Assembly (NCBI RefSeq): GCF_000832985.1
Contig: NZ_CP009920.1
Span: forward strand, 2,471,001-2,535,000
Direction of reading: 5' to 3'
From: Priestia megaterium NBRC 15308 = ATCC 14581
GTDB taxonomy: Bacteria > Bacillota > Bacilli > Bacillales > Bacillaceae_H
Length of the DNA: 64,000 bases
Part shown: positions 26,608 to 35,348 of the stretch, one piece after another
Numbering within the stretch: position 1 is the stretch's first letter
How the letters are laid out: every line of letters starts with the position of its first letter
Translations under genes and position numbers: made by a program
The notes under the pieces: generated by a model
What the model saw: only the letters and a program-made list of their open reading frames with translations
Told to the model about the DNA's origin: nothing
The model's database searches: none

Positions 26608-27772
26608 TTTGTTGCAGAGGCACCTTTTGTCCGAATACAAAAAGAATAATAAAAATAAAGCCAAACATCCCGCTAATAATATTAAAAAAGCTGATATGGT
26701 GAAAGAACTGAATAAAAGTACCGCCTATGTAAGGGCCGGCAAGGCTTCCGATACTAAAAGCAATGCCGCATAGTAAATTACCTGTAGGCAGTAGACGAGC
26801 AGGAATCAAATCCGTCATATAGCTGATTCCTAAACTAAACGTCGAGCCTACAACCATGCCAGCTATAAATAAACAAGCTACTAATGGAATAGCGGTCTCT
26901 TCCAAGAGGCTTGCTGTAAAAAACGTAACGGCTCCAATGGATAAAATCCATCCTAATACTAATTTCCGTCCAAATTTATCGCTCAGTATTCCGAGAGGAA
27001 GCTGAAATACAATAGCTCCAACTGCAAAGGAAGTCAGCAGCAGTGAAATAAACTCTACTTGCAAACCAATTCGTAAGCCATATACAGGAAAGCTTCCGTT
27101 CAGTGATGATTCTAAAAATCCATATCCAAAAGGAGGCAAAAAAGCAATCCAAGCATACTTAGCCGCCTTAGAAAATCGCTTAGCCGTTTCTTTTAATGAA
27201 TTAACCTCCACTTCCTGTAGGGGGAATTCATTTTTTATCAAAAATAAAAACACCCATGTTATGAGGCAAAGAGCTGAAGAAATCATAAAAGGAAGCGCTT
27301 GATTAATTTCAATTAACGGCGTCATTAAAGGGCCAACAGCAAAACCAATACCGAAAAAAAGCCCGTACAATGAAATGTTTCGACCTCGTTTATCAGCAGG
27401 TGAAGACGATGTAATCCACGTTTGAGTACCAAAGTGCAGCGCGTGATCTCCTATTCCAATAAATAAACGGAGCACAAACCAAAAAACAACAGATTTCCAG
27501 AGGGGAAACAAAGCTAAAGATACAATAACTAAAAGTCCCCCTGCTGCGATAATTGGTTTATATCCGTATCTGCGAAGCGGCCCTTCCATGAAAGGAGAAA
27601 TAAATAAAATACCTAGATACAATCCAGTTGCGTTTAATCCGTTTATAGTAGAAGAAAGACCATCTTTCTCAAAAATAATAGCAATTAAAGGAAGCAGCAT
27701 ACCTTGGCTGAATCCAGAAATGGCGACAAGGCTAACTAAAATCCAGAAACGTTGTTTATGAGTAGCACTCAT
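26588..27772 (-). CDS. yfkF: MFS transporter YfkF
   Basis: 394 residues with twelve hydrophobic segments, the MFS loop-8 sequence LSDKFGRKLVLG and loop-2 region PLRRYGYKP. In B. subtilis a transporter of this type (yfkF) lies between yfkH and yfkE, as here. Substrate unknown; drug/sugar-type efflux is possible. AGAGG is 9 nt from the ATG at 27772; the preceding in-frame TTG is too near. Confidence 0.85.
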   Translation of the reverse strand: MSATHKQRFWILVSLVAISGFSQGMLLPLIAIIFEKDGLSSTINGLNATGLYLGILFISPFMEGPLRRYGYKPIIAAGGLLVIVSLALFPLWKSVVFWFVLRLFIGIGDHALHFGTQTWITSSSPADKRGRNISLYGLFFGIGFAVGPLMTPLIEINQALPFMISSALCLITWVFLFLIKNEFPLQEVEVNSLKETAKRFSKAAKYAWIAFLPPFGYGFLESSLNGSFPVYGLRIGLQVEFISLLLTSFAVGAIVFQLPLGILSDKFGRKLVLGWILSIGAVTFFTASLLEETAIPLVACLFIAGMVVGSTFSLGISYMTDLIPARLLPTGNLLCGIAFSIGSLAGPYIGGTFIQFFHHISFFNIISGMFGFIFIILFVFGQKVPLQQKTSENL

Positions 27773-27873
27773 AGCATTCAACCTCTTTTTATCTATATTT
27801 TGTCAATCCAACTGTTTAATCGTACAAGGAAAACGCTTTATTGACAAGGATGTAGACGTGCTGTGCTGTTAAT

Positions 27874-27928
27874 TTGACATCTTTTTATAAGGAAAGTAGA
27901 ATAAAACATGTAAATAGTTACATGTTTT
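27874..27928 (+). promoter_or_regulatory. padC promoter with perfect PadR-type operator
   Basis: TTGACA (27874-27879), 17 nt, TAGAAT (27897-27902). Immediately after the -10 is an 11-bp perfect palindrome with 4-nt centre, AAAACATGTAA / TTACATGTTTT (27903-27928), which contains the ATGT-N8-ACAT PadR pattern. Repression by PadR and induction by phenolic acids is expected; no padR gene lies in the window. Confidence 0.88.
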
Positions 27929-28147
27929 AATTTACAAGTGAAAGGTGATCGCTAGAATACAAACAGTGCTTAGGAAAATAGCGACATTCACAATCAATGT
28001 CGGTACAACAAGTGTCATTAGTCATACAGGAAGTGCAAAATATAAACGCTTACACAACTGCGTTTTTCTAGGCATTGCTGTGAGACACTTAGATCGCGTT
28101 GTGTCAGACATATACGAAGTGTTATAAATCAAAGGAGCGATATAAAA
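27929..28147 (+). other. Long padC leader (about 220 nt)
   Basis: Between the operator and padC lies a region with an imperfect long-range hairpin ACACAACTGCG ... CGCGTTGTGT (about 28050-28110). A 60-codon open frame from GTG 27945 to 28127 spans most of it but has no convincing ribosome binding site and an unremarkable composition. I treat it as untranslated leader with low confidence. Confidence 0.4.
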
Positions 28148-28636
28148 ATGAAAAAATTTATTGGGAATCATATGATTTACACATACGAAAACGGATGGGA
28201 ATATGAAATTTATATCAAAAACGAAAATACAATCGATTACCGTATTCATAGCGGAATGGTGGCAGGACGATGGGTTCGCGACCAGAAAGTAGATATTGTG
28301 AAATTAACGGAAGGTGTATATAAAGTATCGTGGACTGAACCGACTGGAACAGATGTATCTTTGAACTTTATGCCTGATGAAAAACGGATGCACGGCATTA
28401 TCTTCTTCCCAAAATGGGTACATGAACATCCTGAAATTACCGTGTGCTATCAAAATGACCATCTTGATTTAATGCATGAATCCCGTGAAAAATACGAAAC
28501 ATATCCTAAATACGTTGTACCCGAATTTGCTGACATTACATTTATCAAAAATGTCGGAGCGAACAATGAGAAAGTTATCGCTCAAGCGCCTTATGAAGGA
28601 ATGACAAATGATATTCGCGCCGGAAAATTAATTTAA
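28148..28636 (+). CDS. padC: Phenolic acid decarboxylase PadC
   Basis: Decarboxylates ferulic, p-coumaric and caffeic acid to vinyl phenols. The 162-residue sequence shows the family blocks [31 protein letters not shown] and [27 protein letters not shown] precedes the ATG. The PadR-type operator upstream fits substrate induction. Confidence 0.96.
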   Translation: MKKFIGNHMIYTYENGWEYEIYIKNENTIDYRIHSGMVAGRWVRDQKVDIVKLTEGVYKVSWTEPTGTDVSLNFMPDEKRMHGIIFFPKWVHEHPEITVCYQNDHLDLMHESREKYETYPKYVVPEFADITFIKNVGANNEKVIAQAPYEGMTNDIRAGKLI

Positions 28637-28649
28637 CACAGAGTCATAA

Positions 28650-28765
28650 AAAAGATTGAGACAAAAGTATTATAGCTGAAGGAAGATCCGAACGATGAAT
28701 CGAGATTCTTGATGGAGAATCAAATTCGTTCGGATCTTTTTATGGTGACGGTGTAACAAGTATCC
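28650..28765 (+). repeat. Dispersed repeat, copy A (short form with terminator hairpin) after padC
   Basis: It begins 14 nt after the padC stop with GATTGAGACAAAAGTAT, then a long hairpin AGATCCGAACGA ... TCGTTCGGATCT with an inner GATTCT/AGAATC stem, then TTTTTAT. Sequence is shared with the other copies at 29208, 31031, 46483 and 56983. The right end of the long form is missing. Confidence 0.8.
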
Positions 28766-28825
28766 GTATTGAGAGTAGTTGGTTATATAAAAAGCGGTTT
28801 ATAATGAAGTAAAGGAGTGAAGGAA

Positions 28826-29209
28826 ATGGAATTTAACATGAAAAAAGAGGCGGGATTTACAACAAATCTTCCTTATGGAGAGCTACATATCGCCGGAGAT
28901 GAAGAGTATGGCTTTCGTCCGTATCAGCTAATGGTATCGTCCATTGCTGTTTGCAGCGGAGGCGTGTTAAGAAAGATTCTAGAGAAAAAAAGAATTGCTT
29001 TTTCTGATTTACGCATCCAAGCTGGTGTGACGCGGAATGATGAAAAAGCGGGGCGAATCGAAAAAATTCATTTGCACTATATCATTACAGGAGAAGAGCT
29101 TCCATTAGACAAAATTGAAAAATCAATTGAGCTAGCACGAAAAAATTGTTCGATGCTACAGTCGGTTATTGACAGTATTGAAGTGACAGATACCTTCGAA
29201 ATTAAATGA
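28826..29209 (+). CDS. OsmC/Ohr family protein
   Basis: 127 residues; AAAGGAG lies before the ATG at 28826. Cys in VSSIAVCSGGVLRKIL and in ARKNCSML are the two conserved OsmC cysteines used for reducing organic hydroperoxides or for unknown thiol chemistry. This is the YhfA-like branch, not classical Ohr. A repeat copy starts at its stop codon and supplies the terminator. Confidence 0.83.
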   Translation: MEFNMKKEAGFTTNLPYGELHIAGDEEYGFRPYQLMVSSIAVCSGGVLRKILEKKRIAFSDLRIQAGVTRNDEKAGRIEKIHLHYIITGEELPLDKIEKSIELARKNCSMLQSVIDSIEVTDTFEIK

Positions 29210-29357
29210 GGTTGGGACAAAAGTATTTTAGCTGAAGAAGATCCGAACGATGAATCAAACTCGTTCGGATTTTTTATGGTGTTATTACAAGCGGTGCAGC
29301 GCTTTGCACCCATTTGTTCGTCTTTAGATGAATGGACTTAGCTACGCCTCAATCTCA
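29208..29357 (+). repeat. Dispersed repeat, copy B (internally deleted) after the OsmC gene
   Basis: Starts within the TGA stop of the OsmC gene (ATGAGGTTGGGACAAAAG), contains the CCGAACGA ... TCGTTCGG hairpin and T-run, then skips the long-form core and resumes with TTGTTCGTCTTTAGAT and an inverted end GCTACGCCTCAATCTCAT. Confidence 0.8.
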
Positions 29358-29770
29358 TATTTCCTTCGGTTTGCTGCCGGCTTTATCAAAATAGCGCATG
29401 CGTTCAGGAGTCAGCTGAAGAAGCAAATAATTTGGGTCATCTGGACTTTTAATCCACTCTTTTAACTTTTTATTCCAAAATTTCTTTTTTAACTCTTCGT
29501 TTGTTTCTACATTTACTTTGGCTTCTACCTCTACATACGGATCACTCCAACCTTGCCCATCATAGCCTAACAAAATATGAACATAAGGGTTTTTTTCTAG
29601 TTCTTCGACTTTATGGGTATCTTTATTGGTGGCGGTGTAGAGCACAAGATCTTCATGAAAAACATCATAAAGCGTGAATAAGGATTTCCATCTTGAATTG
29701 TAGCTAATGTTCCAATTGTATAGTCATCCAGTACGGATAAAATTTGATTTTTCACATCATTATTGCTCAT
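29355..29770 (-). pseudogene. General stress protein 26-like (pyridoxamine-phosphate-oxidase fold) gene with a frameshift
   Basis: The start ATG at 29770 (ribosome binding site AGGAGTG) opens a frame reading MSNNDVKNQILSVLDDYTIG ... NPYSRFMMFF, then must shift frame to continue HEDLVLYTATNKDTHKVEELEKN, the conserved family block. The break lies at the A5 run 29658-29662 (T5 on the coding strand); one more base would restore a 138-residue protein, the normal length for YdaG-like flavin-binding stress proteins. It is either a true frameshift or a sequencing slip in the homopolymer. Without the shift only the 96-residue 3' part is open. Confidence 0.82.
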
Positions 29771-29970
29771 TTTTTCACTCCTTATTATATCTTTTCACCC
29801 TTGGTAGTTTGGCTGATTTTTAACTATCTTAAACAAAAATCAATTAAGGGTTTATCATTTATAAAAATAGGTTAAAAATACTAACATTGACGGTGAGTCT
29901 ATACAAATTCCATTAATTTGATATGATTGATTTTGTTGTCAAAAAATGAATAAGGTGGGTGTACATATCG

Positions 29971-31026
29971 ATGATCAATCGGATTTTTCTTATAGCGGTT
30001 ATTCTTGGGGTGCCGCTATCTGTTATTGGGCACATGATGCACTGGTCAGATGTTCTTATGTTTATTATTTACTGTTTAACAATCATTGCCCTCGCAGCTT
30101 TTATGGGGAGAGCAACAGAGAGCTTAGCTGTTGTAGCTGGTCCTCGAATAGGCGGTCTATTAAACGCTACGTTTGGTAACGCTGTAGAATTAATTATTTC
30201 TATTTTTGCTCTAAAAGAAGGCCTTACAGCGGTGGTGCTTGCATCGTTAACGGGTTCTGTATTAGGAAATCTTCTTCTTGTAGGCGGTCTTTCATTCTTC
30301 ATTGGAGGATTAAAATTTAAGCGTCAAGAATTTAATGTCTATGATGCAAGACATAATTCTGGATTATTGATCTTTGCCGTTATCGTTGCGTTTGTTATTC
30401 CTGAAGTGTTTGCTAGCGAAATGGACGAAGCGAAGACCATGTCCCTGAGTGTCGGAATCTCCATTATTCTCATCATCTTGTACTTAGCGGCGTTATTTTT
30501 TAAGCTGGTAACGCACCGAGGGGTGTATCAGCATAAAAGTGAAGAAGTGGAAGAACATGAGGAGCCAGAATGGTCAATGTGGAAAGCGATTACTGTTCTC
30601 TTTTTGTCTACGTTAGCTGTAGCTTACGTATCCGAAAGCTTGGTTAGTACAATCGAAATTGTATCGGAAAGTTTTGGGTGGAGTGAGCTGTTCATCGGGG
30701 TCATCATCGTAGCGATTGTTGGAAACGCAGCAGAACACGCTTCGGCTATTATTATGGCCGTTAAAAACCGCATGGGTGTAGCGGTTGAAATTGCTGTGGG
30801 ATCCACTTTACAAGTAGCGATGTTTGTAGCACCAATATTAGTGTTAGTTTCGCTGATGTTCGAAAACCAAATGTCTCTTGTCTTTACTTGGCCTGAGTTG
30901 ATTGCGATGGTAACGGCCGTATTTTTAACTATTGCTATTTCTAATGACGGAGATACAAACTGGTTCGAAGGTGCAACTCTTTTAGGTGCTTATATTATTA
31001 TGGGAATTGGTTTTTATCTTATTTAA
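29971..31026 (+). CDS. yfkE: Ca2+(Na+,K+)/H+ antiporter YfkE (CaCA/CAX family)
   Basis: About 351 residues with eleven hydrophobic segments and the two inverted CAX alpha repeats GNAVELIISIFAL and GNAAEHASAIIMA, whose Glu residues bind Ca2+. An acidic loop (KSEEVEEHEEPE) separates the halves. The B. subtilis homologue YfkE (ChaA) is a structurally known Ca2+/H+ exchanger. Start ATG 29971 preferred, AAGGTGGG about 11 nt upstream; the GTG at 29959 abuts that site. Confidence 0.93.
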   Translation: MINRIFLIAVILGVPLSVIGHMMHWSDVLMFIIYCLTIIALAAFMGRATESLAVVAGPRIGGLLNATFGNAVELIISIFALKEGLTAVVLASLTGSVLGNLLLVGGLSFFIGGLKFKRQEFNVYDARHNSGLLIFAVIVAFVIPEVFASEMDEAKTMSLSVGISIILIILYLAALFFKLVTHRGVYQHKSEEVEEHEEPEWSMWKAITVLFLSTLAVAYVSESLVSTIEIVSESFGWSELFIGVIIVAIVGNAAEHASAIIMAVKNRMGVAVEIAVGSTLQVAMFVAPILVLVSLMFENQMSLVFTWPELIAMVTAVFLTIAISNDGDTNWFEGATLLGAYIIMGIGFYLI

Positions 31027-31030
31027 AAAA

Positions 31031-31101
31031 GAAGAGGCTGAGACAAACATGTTTTAGTTGAAGGAAGAATCCGAACGATTCATCGTTCGGATTCTTTTTG
31101 T
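31031..31101 (+). repeat. Dispersed repeat, copy C (hairpin-only) after yfkE
   Basis: Begins 4-5 nt past the yfkE stop with GAAGAGGCTGAGACAAACATGTTTTAG, then AGAATCCGAACGAT / ATCGTTCGGATTCT and a T-run. It is the shortest copy and acts as the terminator for yfkE. Confidence 0.8.
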
Positions 31102-31204
31102 GTAAGTGAATAGAAGAATTTCCCTTTTGGTATTCAGGATAAAACAGGAGATGTTTGAAAAAACTATGGTTGCATTCATTAACGATGTTGAAAGGAGTTT
31201 CTAG

Positions 31205-32005
31205 ATGTTACGTAAATTGCTTTTATTTGTGTTTACCATCATTATTTCATTTTCATGTTCAACGAAGATCGCCATTGCGAAAACAGCTCAGCCGACCATC
31301 AACGTGCCTTCTTCAGCTTTAAATATTTCAAAAGAAAATACGTATCCAAATGCTAGTCAAGATACGCCATATTTGCAGCCAAGTGAGTTTACAAAAGAGC
31401 TCATTGAAACATCAAATGTAAAAATTGAAAACCCTGATTTAATTCGTATATTAAATGAATCAAACATTTCTAAAACTCCATGGGCAATTGGTTTTAGAGC
31501 AACCGTCTTTTTAGGACAGTGGCCATTAAATTACGAATCAACAGAAACAAACGTTAACTGGCAACACCAGCGAATCAATACAAATCATTATGATAACAGA
31601 GCAGGAAAAACTCAGTACAAAATGATGTACAGTCAGGAAAATCAAAGTCATGTAAAAGGCGGATTAACAGCAAAAGTGCCTCAGCCTGAGCATGTTAAAC
31701 AAATGATGCTAATTGAAGCAGCTAAAAAAACAAAGCTCACTTTATCATTTCAAACGTTTGTAGGTGCCGGAACGAAAAAAGACCAGGTCTATAACGTAGC
31801 TCCTAAAAAAGTAGGTTATCTGTATGCGTATACGCCTGCTGTAAGTGAAAAGGGAAAAGTAACATATGGAGAAGTGTATGTTACAGTAAAAGGCAGCAAG
31901 CGCTCAATTGTGGTGAGAAATGTAACGTCTCAAGGAATTGGAGCATGGATTCCAGTACAAGATTATGTTTCCTTAAGCTTTGGAGCTTATGACCAGCCGA
32001 GATAA
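31205..32005 (+). CDS. yfkD: YfkD family secreted protein
   Basis: 266 residues with a signal peptide (1 to about 26). The mature protein has PWAIGFRATVFLGQWPLNYES and ends SLSFGAYDQPR, as in the YfkD family of Bacillus. Placed between yfkE and yfkAB as in B. subtilis. The function is unknown; a cell-envelope location is inferred from the signal. AAAGGAG precedes the ATG. Confidence 0.88.
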   Translation: MLRKLLLFVFTIIISFSCSTKIAIAKTAQPTINVPSSALNISKENTYPNASQDTPYLQPSEFTKELIETSNVKIENPDLIRILNESNISKTPWAIGFRATVFLGQWPLNYESTETNVNWQHQRINTNHYDNRAGKTQYKMMYSQENQSHVKGGLTAKVPQPEHVKQMMLIEAAKKTKLTLSFQTFVGAGTKKDQVYNVAPKKVGYLYAYTPAVSEKGKVTYGEVYVTVKGSKRSIVVRNVTSQGIGAWIPVQDYVSLSFGAYDQPR

Positions 32006-32007
32006 CA

Positions 32008-32042
32008 AAAAAGAGATTCCATTGTGGGAATCTCTTTTTTGT
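32008..32042. terminator. Bidirectional terminator between yfkD and yfkAB
   Basis: AAAAAAGAGATTCC / GGAATCTCTTTTTT with a 6-nt loop. Confidence 0.9.
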
Positions 32043-33160
32043 TATTTTGTAATGCTCGCTTGGAGTTTGCTAAAATCAGTATCTTGATAATAGCTGTTTT
32101 TCACCAAAATATTAGGTCCTAAACAAGACACTGCTGAACAATGACAGCTAAGTTCTTTAGAAATCGTGCTTTGCTGCCACATATCAAAAGCGTCTGTAAG
32201 CTTTGTATCTTGAATGTTGCCAAGAGGAGGCGTATCACCAAAATCCGTTACGATAATATCTCCGTCGAAAATATTTACATTTAGGCGAGAGCGCCCGTCT
32301 GGATCGTTTCGAACGGTTACATTTTTACTGCTAAACAAACGCTGTAAAAGCGATAAGTCTTCCTCATTATTACTGCATGCATAAAACGGTAACGTACCGA
32401 ATAGCATCCACACATTTTCATCTCGAATATCAAGAAGGTGATGAATAGCTTTACGCATTTCAGGAAGAGATAATGTTTCTAGAGTGCTAGCAAAGTCACT
32501 TGGATACATAGGGTGTACTTCGTGACGCTGACAAAGCATTTCATCAACAATTTGACGATGAATCTTTTCCATGTGAGGAAGCGTACGTTTGTTTAACATC
32601 GTTTCAGCTGATACGGTTACACCCGCTTTTACAAGCGCGCGGCTGTTTTCAATCATACGATCGAAATATTTGGCGCGCTGCTCATAAGTAGGCTTTCGCT
32701 CCATCATTGCAAAGCCAGCTTCCACAAAATCGTCCATCGTTCCCCAGTTGTGAGAAATATGTAAAACATCTAAATAAGGAATGATTTGTTCGTAACGAGC
32801 AAGATCTAATGTTAAATTTGAATTAATCTGTGTACGGACACCTCGTTCATGTGCATACTTTAATAAAGGCACCACATAATTTTTCACAGAAGATAGAGAC
32901 ATCATCGGCTCTCCGCCCGTAATGCTTAACGCTCGAAGAGTTGGAATTTCATCGAGACGTTTTAAAATTAAATCAAGCGGCAGTGCGTTTGGGTCTTTTG
33001 GCTGCAGCGTATATCCAACTGCACAGTGCTCACATCGCATATTACAAAGCGTCGTTGTGGTGAATTCAACGTTTGTAAGCGTCGGTTTGCCATATTGTTT
33101 CATATCTAAATACGCTTCCCACGGATCGAACTCCGCGGTAATTCGTTGTAAAGTGGCCAT
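32042..33160 (-). CDS. yfkAB: Radical SAM protein YfkAB
   Basis: 372 residues. Radical-SAM signature CNMRCEHC (CxxxCxxC) at residues about 38-45 and the SAM block SITGGEPMM. The C-terminal part contains further cysteines (HCSAVSCLG), a SPASM-like feature suggesting an auxiliary cluster. In B. subtilis this is called yfkAB (fused frames). The substrate is unknown. AAAGGAG lies before the ATG at 33160; the upstream extension in the long frame is not supported. Confidence 0.88.
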   Translation of the reverse strand: MATLQRITAEFDPWEAYLDMKQYGKPTLTNVEFTTTTLCNMRCEHCAVGYTLQPKDPNALPLDLILKRLDEIPTLRALSITGGEPMMSLSSVKNYVVPLLKYAHERGVRTQINSNLTLDLARYEQIIPYLDVLHISHNWGTMDDFVEAGFAMMERKPTYEQRAKYFDRMIENSRALVKAGVTVSAETMLNKRTLPHMEKIHRQIVDEMLCQRHEVHPMYPSDFASTLETLSLPEMRKAIHHLLDIRDENVWMLFGTLPFYACSNNEEDLSLLQRLFSSKNVTVRNDPDGRSRLNVNIFDGDIIVTDFGDTPPLGNIQDTKLTDAFDMWQQSTISKELSCHCSAVSCLGPNILVKNSYYQDTDFSKLQASITK

Positions 33161-33363
33161 AAAAAAACTCCTTTTATTTTTCCGTAAAGTGAAATGATGA
33201 TGAAAACATCTCACGGTCCGTCCTGCTAGACTAAATTATACGTCTCATTCAAAACGGACACCAGTGACTATTATGGATTTTATTGCTTTTAGTTGTCAAA
33301 TATGAAAGTATTCGTTAGGATATAAGGAAATACGATTGAAAAGCTATATCAGGAGGGTTTAAA

Positions 33364-33549
33364 ATGGGAAACGCCGTTCGAGATAAAGATTCACAAGTAC
33401 GTTATTTAAAAGATCGTTTAAATATGTTTGTACACGTATTAGACTCTATGGAGCCTGAAAACACAGACCTAGAAGACATTGACCGTTTGATCACGATGAT
33501 TGATGACCTTGAAGCAAAATGTGAGCAGTTTAAAAAAGATAAAGAATGA
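33364..33549 (+). CDS. yfjT: YfjT family small protein
   Basis: 61 residues, acidic/helical: VRYLKDRLNMFVHVLDSMEPE and EDIDRLITMIDDLEAKCEQF. TCAGGAGGG precedes the ATG. Position between yfkAB and the pdaA region matches B. subtilis. Function unknown. Confidence 0.83.
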   Translation: MGNAVRDKDSQVRYLKDRLNMFVHVLDSMEPENTDLEDIDRLITMIDDLEAKCEQFKKDKE

Positions 33550-33555
33550 ACAAAG

Positions 33556-33587
33556 AAAAAAGCGCTAGAAAAACTAGCGCTTTTTTG
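33556..33587 (+). terminator. Intrinsic terminator after yfjT
   Basis: AGCGCTAG / CTAGCGCT with a 5-nt A-rich loop, then TTTTTT. Confidence 0.9.
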
Positions 33588-33712
33588 CTTGAAGTGGAAA
33601 TCCTCCTATAAAGGTCTTTCGAAACAATTTTTGAAGGAGTATAATAAATTTTGAAAGTTGTACGACAGATAGATAAATACATACATTAGCGGGATATGGG
33701 AGGAATTAAGTG

Positions 33713-35254
33713 ATGATTGAAGCTTTAAAACAAAGCATGTACGATTTAATTGTTGAAACATCTACAAAATTGCCAAAAGACGTTCGACGTGCTATCGCAA
33801 AGGCAAAAGCGCGTGAAAATGCAGGAACGCGTGCAGCAATGTCTTTAGCGACCATTACCAATAATATTAAGATGGCGGATGATAATTTATCGCCAATTTG
33901 TCAAGATACAGGTATGCCAACATTTAAAATTAAAACCCCCGTAGGAGTGAATCAGCTTCAAATTAAAGAAGCGATTTATTGGGCAATTGAAGAAGCAACA
34001 AAGCACGGAAAGCTTCGCCCTAACTCCGTAGATTCGTTAACGGGAGAAAACAGCGGTAATAATTTAGGCGGAGGCACGCCGGTTATTAAGTTTGAACAGT
34101 GGGAAAATGACTATATTGATGCGCGTCTTATTTTAAAAGGCGGCGGCTGTGAAAATAAAAACATTCAGTATAGCCTGCCTTGTGAAGTAGAAGGGTTAGG
34201 TCGAGCTGGCCGCGATTTAGACGGCATTCGTAAATGTGTGATGCACTCAGTATACCAAGCGCAAGGTCAAGGCTGTAGCGCCGGCGTCATTGGTGTTGGA
34301 ATCGGTGGCGACCGTACAACAGGCTATGAATTAGCAAAAGAGCAGCTGTTCCGAAACTTAGATGACGAAAATCCAAATGCTCAGCTGAAAGAATTAGAAG
34401 AGTATGTAATGGAAAATGCTAATAAGTTAGGAATCGGTACGATGGGTTTTGGTGGAGAAACGACATTACTTGGCTGTAAAGTCGGCGTAATCAATCGTAT
34501 TCCTGCTAGCTTCTATGTGTCAGTTGCGTATAATTGCTGGGCTTACCGCCGCTTAGGTATTAAAATCAACGCCGATACAGGAAGTGTTCAAGAGTGGCTG
34601 TATCAAGAAGGCGAAGAAGTAGATTTTAATAAAAATGCAGGCGCCGAAGAGAAGCAAAATGCGGATGAAACAAAAGAAGTTGTATTACAAGCACCTATTA
34701 CAGAAGAGCAAATTCGTGAATTAAAAGTTGGTGACGTGGTGCGCATCAACGGTATGATGTATACAGGACGCGACGCTATCCATAAACATTTAACAGATCA
34801 CGATGCACCAATTGATTTAAATGGACAAATCATTTATCACTGTGGTCCGGTTATGTTAAAGGACGAAGACGAAAAATGGCACGTAACCGCTGCAGGACCA
34901 ACAACAAGTATTCGTGAAGAACCTTACCAAGGGGATATTATGAAGAAATTTGGTATCCGCGCGGTTATCGGTAAAGGCGGTATGGGTCCTAAAACGCTTG
35001 CTGCTCTTCAAGAGCACGGCGGCGTGTACTTAAATGCTATCGGCGGAGCTGCACAGTACTATGCTGATTGTATCAAGAGTGTAGAAGGCGTTGATTTGAT
35101 GCAGTTTGGTATTCCTGAAGCAATGTGGCATTTAAAAGTAGAAGGCTTTACAGCTGTAGTGACGATGGATTCACATGGAAACAGCTTGCATGCAGATGTA
35201 GACAAGTCTTCATTTGAAAAGCTTGAGCAATTTAAAGAGCCGGTATTTAAATAA
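33713..35254 (+). CDS. Class I (iron-sulfur) fumarate hydratase
   Basis: Interconverts fumarate and malate with a [4Fe-4S] cluster. 513 residues. Cys in SPICQDTGMP, GQGCSAGVIGVGIGGDR and LLGCKVGV are the cluster ligands; the C-terminal beta domain has VGDVVRINGMMYTGRDAIHK and IGKGGM, typical of fused FumA/FumB. B. subtilis uses class II CitG, so this is an extra or alternative fumarase. GGGAGG is 6 nt from a GTG at 33710 and 9 nt from the ATG chosen here. It may also act on mesaconate or tartrate-like substrates. Confidence 0.93.
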   Translation: MIEALKQSMYDLIVETSTKLPKDVRRAIAKAKARENAGTRAAMSLATITNNIKMADDNLSPICQDTGMPTFKIKTPVGVNQLQIKEAIYWAIEEATKHGKLRPNSVDSLTGENSGNNLGGGTPVIKFEQWENDYIDARLILKGGGCENKNIQYSLPCEVEGLGRAGRDLDGIRKCVMHSVYQAQGQGCSAGVIGVGIGGDRTTGYELAKEQLFRNLDDENPNAQLKELEEYVMENANKLGIGTMGFGGETTLLGCKVGVINRIPASFYVSVAYNCWAYRRLGIKINADTGSVQEWLYQEGEEVDFNKNAGAEEKQNADETKEVVLQAPITEEQIRELKVGDVVRINGMMYTGRDAIHKHLTDHDAPIDLNGQIIYHCGPVMLKDEDEKWHVTAAGPTTSIREEPYQGDIMKKFGIRAVIGKGGMGPKTLAALQEHGGVYLNAIGGAAQYYADCIKSVEGVDLMQFGIPEAMWHLKVEGFTAVVTMDSHGNSLHADVDKSSFEKLEQFKEPVFK

Positions 35255-35348
35255 ACATACATTCAAAGCGTATGGTAAAAAGTAACGTTCATGAACGAGA
35301 AAATTGAGTGGATACTAAGCGTAAAATGACTTCCGAAAGGAGCTTCTT

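Noticed and set aside
27828..27841. GGAAAACGCTTTAT as a catabolite-response (CRE) site near yfkF/padC
   Set aside because: Three mismatches at the palindrome ends and not clearly placed relative to either promoter.
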